A stretch of DNA of 64,000 nucleotides from Candidatus Leptovillus affinis (GTDB lineage Bacteria > Chloroflexota > Anaerolineae > Promineifilales > Promineifilaceae), in the NCBI GenBank assembly GCA_016705235.1, contig JADIYP010000006.1, forward strand, positions 1,426,001 through 1,490,000. The letters run 5' to 3'. The notes beneath the pieces are model-generated. The model did no database searches and was not told the DNA's origin. It saw only the letters and a program-made list of their open reading frames with translations. The number at the start of each line of letters is the position of its first letter. Within the stretch, counting starts at the first letter, position 1. The translations under genes were made by a program, and so were the position numbers. Below, in pieces: positions 60,003-64,000 of the stretch.

Positions 60003-61217
60003 ATGGAAGAAATCGTTTTTGGCTTAGACATTGGCACCACCAAAATTTGCGCCCTGGTAGGTGAAGTACGCCAGGGCCGGTTACAAATTATCGGCATGGG
60101 CATCGAGGCTGCGCGCGGCATGCGCAAAGGCGTGGTGATGGATGTAAACGAAACCTCCATCGCCGTCGCCAAAGCCGTCGAACAGGCGGAGCAAACTTCC
60201 GGTTACAACCTGTCGCAGGCCCTGGTCAGCATGGCCGGCGAACACGTCAGCTCCAGCAACAACCGCGGCGCAGTGGCCATCGGTCGCAACGATACCGGCG
60301 TCACCACAGAGGACATCGGCCGTGCTCTGGATGCTGCCCAATCGATCGCCGTGCCGCAAAACCGCCAAATCATCCACCTGATCCCGCGCAGCTATGCCAT
60401 TGATGACCAGGAAGGTATTCGCAACCCCTTGGGCATGCACGGCTTCAAACTCGAAGTAGAAACCCATATCGTCACCGCCGCCACCCCGGCGGTATTAAAC
60501 CTGGCCAAATGCATCGACAATGTGGGGATTCAGGCGCACGAATTTGTGCTCAATGCCCTGGCCTCTGGCGAAGCGGTTCTGGAACCCAACGAACGAGAAA
60601 TGGGCGTCATTGTCGCCGATATTGGCGGCGGCACAACCGATATTGCCCTGTATATGCAAGGCACCGTCTGGCACACCAAAGTCATTCCCGTGGGCGGTTA
60701 CCACATCACCAACGATATTGCCATCGGCCTGCGCGCGCCTTACGATATCGCCGAACAGGTGAAAATCCAACATGGCGACTGTCGTCCGGCGCAAATCGAC
60801 CCGAATTTCCTCTTCACCGTCGAACCATTTGGCGGCGAAAAAATCCAGGTCGGCCGGCAGGATTTGGCCTATGTGATCGAGGCCCGCACAGAAGAAATCT
60901 TCCAGCTTATTTTGCAAGAAATTCGCCGCTCCGGTTACGATGGCTTGCTGCCGGCGGGAATCGTCTTGACCGGGGGGACAGCGCAGTTGCGCGGCATCAC
61001 CGAAATCGCCGAACGCGTCTTAAATGTGCCGGCGCGTGTGGCCCGCCCCAAAAACGTGGTGGGCATGGTAGAAAATCTCAACAGTCCGGCGTATGCAACC
61101 GGCATCGGCTTGCTGAATTGGGCCATGGATGAGCATGAATCGTTCCGCCCACGGCCGAATAATGGCCTGTGGAGCCGACGTATGAGTAATTTTTTACGGG
61201 CGTTGTTACCCGGATAA
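60003..61217 (+). CDS. ftsA: Cell division protein FtsA
   Basis: Actin-like ATPase of 404 residues that tethers FtsZ to the membrane. Phosphate loop 1 is FGLDIGTTKICALVGE (about 6-21), and the SHS2/1C domain follows (AVEQAEQTSGYNLSQALVSM). Phosphate loop 2 is VIVADIGGGTTDIALYMQG (about 202), and the adenosine loop is GIVLTGGTAQLRGI (about 320). The C-terminal amphipathic helix SRRMSNFLRALLPG (about 391-404) is the membrane anchor. GGGAGG-type ribosome site (TTGGGAGGGC) precedes ATG 60003. A hairpin element, not a short gap, separates it from ftsZ. Confidence 0.96.
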   Translation: MEEIVFGLDIGTTKICALVGEVRQGRLQIIGMGIEAARGMRKGVVMDVNETSIAVAKAVEQAEQTSGYNLSQALVSMAGEHVSSSNNRGAVAIGRNDTGVTTEDIGRALDAAQSIAVPQNRQIIHLIPRSYAIDDQEGIRNPLGMHGFKLEVETHIVTAATPAVLNLAKCIDNVGIQAHEFVLNALASGEAVLEPNEREMGVIVADIGGGTTDIALYMQGTVWHTKVIPVGGYHITNDIAIGLRAPYDIAEQVKIQHGDCRPAQIDPNFLFTVEPFGGEKIQVGRQDLAYVIEARTEEIFQLILQEIRRSGYDGLLPAGIVLTGGTAQLRGITEIAERVLNVPARVARPKNVVGMVENLNSPAYATGIGLLNWAMDEHESFRPRPNNGLWSRRMSNFLRALLPG

Positions 61218-61234
61218 ATCAAAAAACAAAGTAG

Positions 61235-61328
61235 CTGCTCAGGTTTTTCTGGTAAGACCCCAAGGGTTTGATACCCAAATAATCCAAATTCTCAGGAGCA
61301 AACCCTTGGGGTCCGTATCGTTACAAAA
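61235..61328 (+). repeat. Hairpin element copy 5, full length, between ftsA and ftsZ
   Basis: Complete plus-orientation copy: CTGCTCAGGTTTTTCTGG, a perfect 15-bp stem (GACCCCAAGGGTTTG at 61256-61270 and its complement at 61299-61313), a 28-base loop and CGTATCGTTACAAAA. It lies in the 169-bp gap between ftsA and ftsZ and ends 59 bp before the ftsZ start. There is no T-run, so it is not an ordinary terminator. Confidence 0.88.
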
Positions 61329-61386
61329 TAAATTTGCAGGTGGCATGGCTGGCTTATAACAGTTTACAAAAAAGAGGGATGTGATC

Positions 61387-62553
61387 ATGAAGACACAAGA
61401 GTACACAAAAAGAACACAAAGAATGCCGGAGGCGGAAGGCACGGCCCTGATTCGCGTGGTTGGCGTGGGCGGCGGGGGCAGCAATGCCATTAACCGCATG
61501 ATTGAAGAAAACATCGTTGGTGTTGATTTTATCGCCGTGAACACGGACCAGCAGGCGCTGAACAACAGCCTGGCGCCGCATAAATTGCAGTTGGGCGAAC
61601 GCTCGACACGAGGCCTGGGTTCCGGCGGCAACCCGGAAGTTGGGCTGAAGGCGGCGGAAGAGTCTGTAGAAGAGCTGCACGAAGCGCTGCAAGGCTCGGA
61701 CATGGTATTTGTGACGGCCGGTATGGGCGGCGGCACAGGTACCGGAGCGACGCCAACGGTGGCCAAGATTGCCCGTGAGGAAGGAGCGCTGACGATTGGG
61801 GTGGTGACACGGCCGTTTTCCTTTGAAGGCGCCCACCGTGCCCGCGCCGCCGAAGCCGGCATCGAAGAACTCAAAGAACACGTCGATACACTCATTGTCA
61901 TCCCCAATGACAAACTGCTGGAAACGGCCGACAAACGGATCACCCTGCTCGACTCGTTCAAACTGGCCGACGACGTATTGAGACAGGGCATTCAAGGCAT
62001 CAGCGAATTGATCACCGTTCCCGGATTGATCAATCTGGACTTTGCTGACGTTAAGACAATCATGTCCCTGGGCGGCGCAGCCCTGATGGCTGTCGGCCAT
62101 GGGTCCGGTGACGATCGCGCCCAAAAGGCGGCCGAGCAAGCGCTGGCCAGCCGTTTGTTAGACATTACCATCGACGGCGCGCGCGGCATCCTCTTTAATG
62201 TGACCGGCGGCCCAGACTTAAGTCTGTTCGAGATCAATCAAGCCGCGGCCATCATCCGCGAAACCGCCCACCCCGAAGTCAATCTGATCTTTGGCGCGGT
62301 GATCGACGAAACCATGGGCGACGCCATTCGCATTACCGTAATTGCCACCGGATTTGAGCATTCTTTACCGATGATGCGCCCAATTAACCGGCAAGCCACG
62401 CAATCCAGCGGCAGTTTGCGCCGGGAACCCGTCTCCGTCGGCAGCAATCGCCCCAGCACACCTGCGCCATCCAGCCGGGTGGAACCCGATTCCTCTTCTG
62501 CCTATCGCATTAACGATATCGACGTCCCCGCTTTTTTGCGTAAAAAACGCTAA
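61387..62553 (+). CDS. ftsZ: Cell division protein FtsZ
   Basis: Tubulin-like GTPase of 388 residues that forms the division ring. The nucleotide site has VVGVGGGGSNAINRMI (about 24), the tubulin signature GMGGGTGTGATPTVAKIA (about 115) and NDKLLETADKRITLLDSF. The T7 loop that activates the neighbouring subunit is FADVKTIMSLGGAALM (about 218). A linker of about 40 residues is Ser/Pro-rich, and the conserved C-terminal peptide DIDVPAFLRKKR ends the protein and should bind FtsA. ATG 61387 (or GTG 61381) follows GAGGGA. The N-terminal 18 residues are an unusual Thr/Gln/Arg-rich extension. Confidence 0.97.
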   Translation: MKTQEYTKRTQRMPEAEGTALIRVVGVGGGGSNAINRMIEENIVGVDFIAVNTDQQALNNSLAPHKLQLGERSTRGLGSGGNPEVGLKAAEESVEELHEALQGSDMVFVTAGMGGGTGTGATPTVAKIAREEGALTIGVVTRPFSFEGAHRARAAEAGIEELKEHVDTLIVIPNDKLLETADKRITLLDSFKLADDVLRQGIQGISELITVPGLINLDFADVKTIMSLGGAALMAVGHGSGDDRAQKAAEQALASRLLDITIDGARGILFNVTGGPDLSLFEINQAAAIIRETAHPEVNLIFGAVIDETMGDAIRITVIATGFEHSLPMMRPINRQATQSSGSLRREPVSVGSNRPSTPAPSSRVEPDSSSAYRINDIDVPAFLRKKR

Positions 62554-62562
62554 TTTTTAGAC

Positions 62563-62594
62563 GCAGTGTACAGCGTTTACACGCTGTACACTGC
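62563..62594. terminator. Perfect 14-bp palindromic hairpin after ftsZ
   Basis: GCAGTGTACAGCGT (62563-62576), a TTAC loop and the exact complement (62581-62594). It lies 9 bp after ftsZ and has no T-run, so it may act as a transcript end or processing signal, or as an operator. Confidence 0.55.
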
Positions 62595-62649
62595 CTGTTC
62601 ACCTAAAAACGGCCGTAAATTTTTTAAGGTTTTTTCACGCATAACCACC

Positions 62650-62678
62650 TTGTCTGGTAAACGGCCGTATGCTATAAT
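62650..62678 (+). promoter_or_regulatory. nrdR promoter
   Basis: TTGTCT (62650-62655), a 17-bp spacer that contains an ACGGCCGT copy, and TATAAT (62673-62678). The transcript would have a leader of about 120 nt. CCAAATATAGGG (about 62696-62707) and CCATATATGG (62726-62735), 29 bp apart, loosely resemble NrdR boxes. Confidence 0.65.
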
Positions 62679-62803
62679 GTCGCCACTCTCGCACGCCAAA
62701 TATAGGGTAATTGCAGTTCTTATCCCCATATATGGCACATGCGATTCGATTTACACCCAAAAAACACATCCCTGGGTGTAAACCTGTTGAAGGAGTTCCG
62801 AAC

Positions 62804-63256
62804 GTGAAATGCCCGTATTGCGATAACGACAAAACCCGCGTCATCGACACCAGTCACGACGGCCGTGGCGGCACACGCCGCCGCCGGGTTTGTGATCATT
62901 GTGATCAACGATTTAGCTCATACGAACGCCCAATCCTGGCCACCCCCATGCTGGTCAAGCGGGATGGAACACGTGAAGAATTCTCACGCGACAAAGTTCT
63001 TGCCGGCGTGCGCGTCGCCTGCGCCAAACGGCCAGTCGCCGCCGCCGACATTGAGCACATCGCCGGGGAAATTGAAGCTGAACTGCAACAACTGGGACGC
63101 GCAGAAGTGCCAAGCCGTCTCGTGGGCGACAAAATCATCGCCAAGCTCAAAGAGCTGGATGAGGTCGCCTACATTCGCTACGCCATCGTTTACTTAGGCC
63201 TCGACGACCTGGAATCCATTCGAACCGAAATCGATCGTCTATTACAGACCAAATAA
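62804..63256 (+). CDS. nrdR: Transcriptional repressor NrdR
   Basis: Zinc-ribbon and ATP-cone protein of 150 residues that represses ribonucleotide reductase genes according to the ATP/dATP level. The zinc ribbon has CPYCDNDKTRVID (residues 3-15) and CDHCDQRFSSYER (about 31-43). The ATP-cone domain follows (LVKRDGTREEFSRDKVLAGV, about 51-70), then EVAYIRYAIVYLGLDDL. GTG 62804 has a strong AAGGAG ribosome site and starts at the conserved MKCPYC; the longer ATG frame upstream lacks homology. It lies next to the reductase gene that it should control. Confidence 0.95.
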   Translation: MKCPYCDNDKTRVIDTSHDGRGGTRRRRVCDHCDQRFSSYERPILATPMLVKRDGTREEFSRDKVLAGVRVACAKRPVAAADIEHIAGEIEAELQQLGRAEVPSRLVGDKIIAKLKELDEVAYIRYAIVYLGLDDLESIRTEIDRLLQTK

Positions 63257-63350
63257 TAGCAGGCTGCCCCTCTCGCCAGCGCTCTTCCTGCGGGTCTGGT
63301 CTATATCTTTGTGTCCAAAACCTTTATCTAAATTGAGAAGGAGTGTATTC

Positions 63351-64000
63351 ATGTCTGAAAATCAAGGCGGGACGATTAATTTGTTGCCCCAAACAGAGCA
63401 AAAGAAAAATGGCCTCAATGGGAAAAATGGAACCAATGGCTCCAAGTCCATGGGAGCAGAGAGCATTTACTTTAAAGTGGCCATACCCAAGCAAATAATC
63501 AAGCGCGACGGCCGTATCGTTTCCTTCGATGCCGGACGCATACAAGTCGCCTTGGAACGCTGTTTTTCCAGTCTGGCCAACCCACCCAAAACTTCCGTTG
63601 AAGACCTGACCCAACAAGTCGTCAATGTGGTCGCCGCCAAATATGACCTCCCTACTGTGGAAGGCGTACAAGACATAGTTGAAATGGCGCTGCAAGCCGC
63701 CGGGGAATACGAAGCCGCCAAACACTACATCCTCTATCGCGCCGAACACGCCAAAATGCGCGTCCGCCGCCCCGTCCCAGAAGACGTGCGCCAGGCATTC
63801 GCCCAATCAGACAAATATTTTCCAACTCAACTGCAAAAATTCCAATTTTATGACAAGTACTCGCGCTTTAGCTACGAATTAGGCCGCCGCGAAACCTGGA
63901 TTGAAACCGTAGACCGCGCCGTGGACTACATGAAAGAATTATCAGACTACCGCCTGCCAGCAGAAACCTACGACCGCATTCGCAAAGGCATTTTAGAGAT
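63351..64000 (+). CDS. Ribonucleotide reductase, ATP-cone form (3' end outside window)
   Basis: The frame is open from ATG 63351 to the end of the window (216 complete codons), with AAGGAG ten bases upstream. Residues 1-35 are a Gly/Asn/Lys-rich lead (KKNGLNGKNGTNGSK). About 45-135 are an ATP-cone (KQIIKRDGRIVSFDAGRIQV, then AAGEYEAAKHYILYRAEHAK) for allosteric control. The catalytic barrel starts with FYDKYSRFSYELGRRETWIE (about 176-195). This looks like a ribonucleoside reductase large subunit, probably the adenosylcobalamin-dependent (class II) kind, but the catalytic cysteines lie beyond the window. It is controlled by the adjacent NrdR. Confidence 0.85.
   Translation, partial: MSENQGGTINLLPQTEQKKNGLNGKNGTNGSKSMGAESIYFKVAIPKQIIKRDGRIVSFDAGRIQVALERCFSSLANPPKTSVEDLTQQVVNVVAAKYDLPTVEGVQDIVEMALQAAGEYEAAKHYILYRAEHAKMRVRRPVPEDVRQAFAQSDKYFPTQLQKFQFYDKYSRFSYELGRRETWIETVDRAVDYMKELSDYRLPAETYDRIRKGILE

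Larger units (their letters stand above)
1107..63515. repeat. Dispersed highly iterated palindrome ACGGCCGT (about 109 copies)
   Basis: The perfect palindrome ACGGCCGT, often extended to AACGGCCGTT, occurs about 109 times by hand scan. The first copy is at 1107-1114, the last at 63508-63515. Copies are found in genes in all three frames (reading TAV, NGR or R-P) and in intergenic DNA, on average one per 500 bp. Only three lie between 2,405 and 14,138 (6762, 7358, 7614). Variants with one end base changed (for example GCGGCCGT, ACGGCCGC) are far rarer. Confidence 0.92.

Noticed and set aside
61235..61313. Hairpin after ftsA as a rho-independent terminator
   Set aside because: The loop is 28 bases, there is no T-run, and ftsZ follows in the same direction; the sequence is also repeated elsewhere, so it is listed as a repeat element.

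Overview
The window looks like a stretch of a Chloroflexota chromosome, most likely an Anaerolineae or Ardenticatenia-type filamentous lineage. This is inferred from the division/cell-wall (dcw) gene order with a CvpA-like gene inside it, a MenC-type racemase beside a COG3375-like acetyltransferase, a PhaR/phasin locus, and a giant secreted protein with an xYLPIVMKP tail. No rRNA, tRNA or CRISPR array was seen. The composition is GC-rich except for an AT-rich block at about 2.5-13.9 kb. The octamer ACGGCCGT is enormously over-represented (about 109 copies by hand scan, where one or two would be expected) and almost absent from the AT-rich block.

Layout. 1-1230: end of a patatin phospholipase gene. 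1133-11264 (minus strand): a surface-polysaccharide cluster with two O-antigen ligase/polymerase-like proteins, a WecG/TagA glycosyltransferase, GT4 and GT2 transferases, an APH-fold kinase-like protein, a methyltransferase, a Wzx-like flippase and a membrane-anchored TPR protein. Five of the gene junctions are translationally coupled overlaps. A dead IS982-like element with intact ends (11280-12179) separates this cluster from a Ser/Thr kinase-TPR receptor and a Wzz-like chain-length protein. 16714-19744: a polyhydroxyalkanoate granule locus with a repeat protein, two phasins and PhaR. A 17-bp palindrome occurs twice at the phasin promoter and once at the phaR promoter and is probably the PhaR operator. 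19753-21358: CoxG-like and XdhC-like genes follow phaR. 21425-27255 (minus): galE, a pabB-pabC fusion, proC, a menC/N-succinylamino acid racemase and its GNAT partner. 27408-32942 (minus): a secreted protein of 1844 residues. 33711-37622 (minus): a CUT1-type sugar ABC transporter without an ATPase, plus a prepilin peptidase. 38146-44311: penicillin-acylase-family hydrolase, a YkvA-like protein, a lipoprotein with a glycosidase-like fold, and two coupled membrane proteins.

44897-62553 (plus) is a compact dcw cluster: mraZ, rsmH, ftsL, a class B PBP, murF, mraY, murD, ftsW, murG, a cvpA-like gene, murC, murB, ddl, ftsQ, ftsA, ftsZ. It makes lipid II, polymerises peptidoglycan and builds the Z ring. 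murE is missing. The mraZ promoter is followed by four TGG boxes at exact 10-bp spacing, as expected for MraZ autorepression. The window closes with nrdR and the start of an ATP-cone ribonucleotide reductase gene.

Non-coding structure is unusually rich. It includes the ACGGCCGT octamer, six intergenic arrays of different 7-bp tandem/inverted units (like cyanobacterial STRR repeats), five copies of a hairpin element with a 15-bp stem (two of them inside the dcw region), and a candidate 78-nt small RNA just upstream of mraZ.
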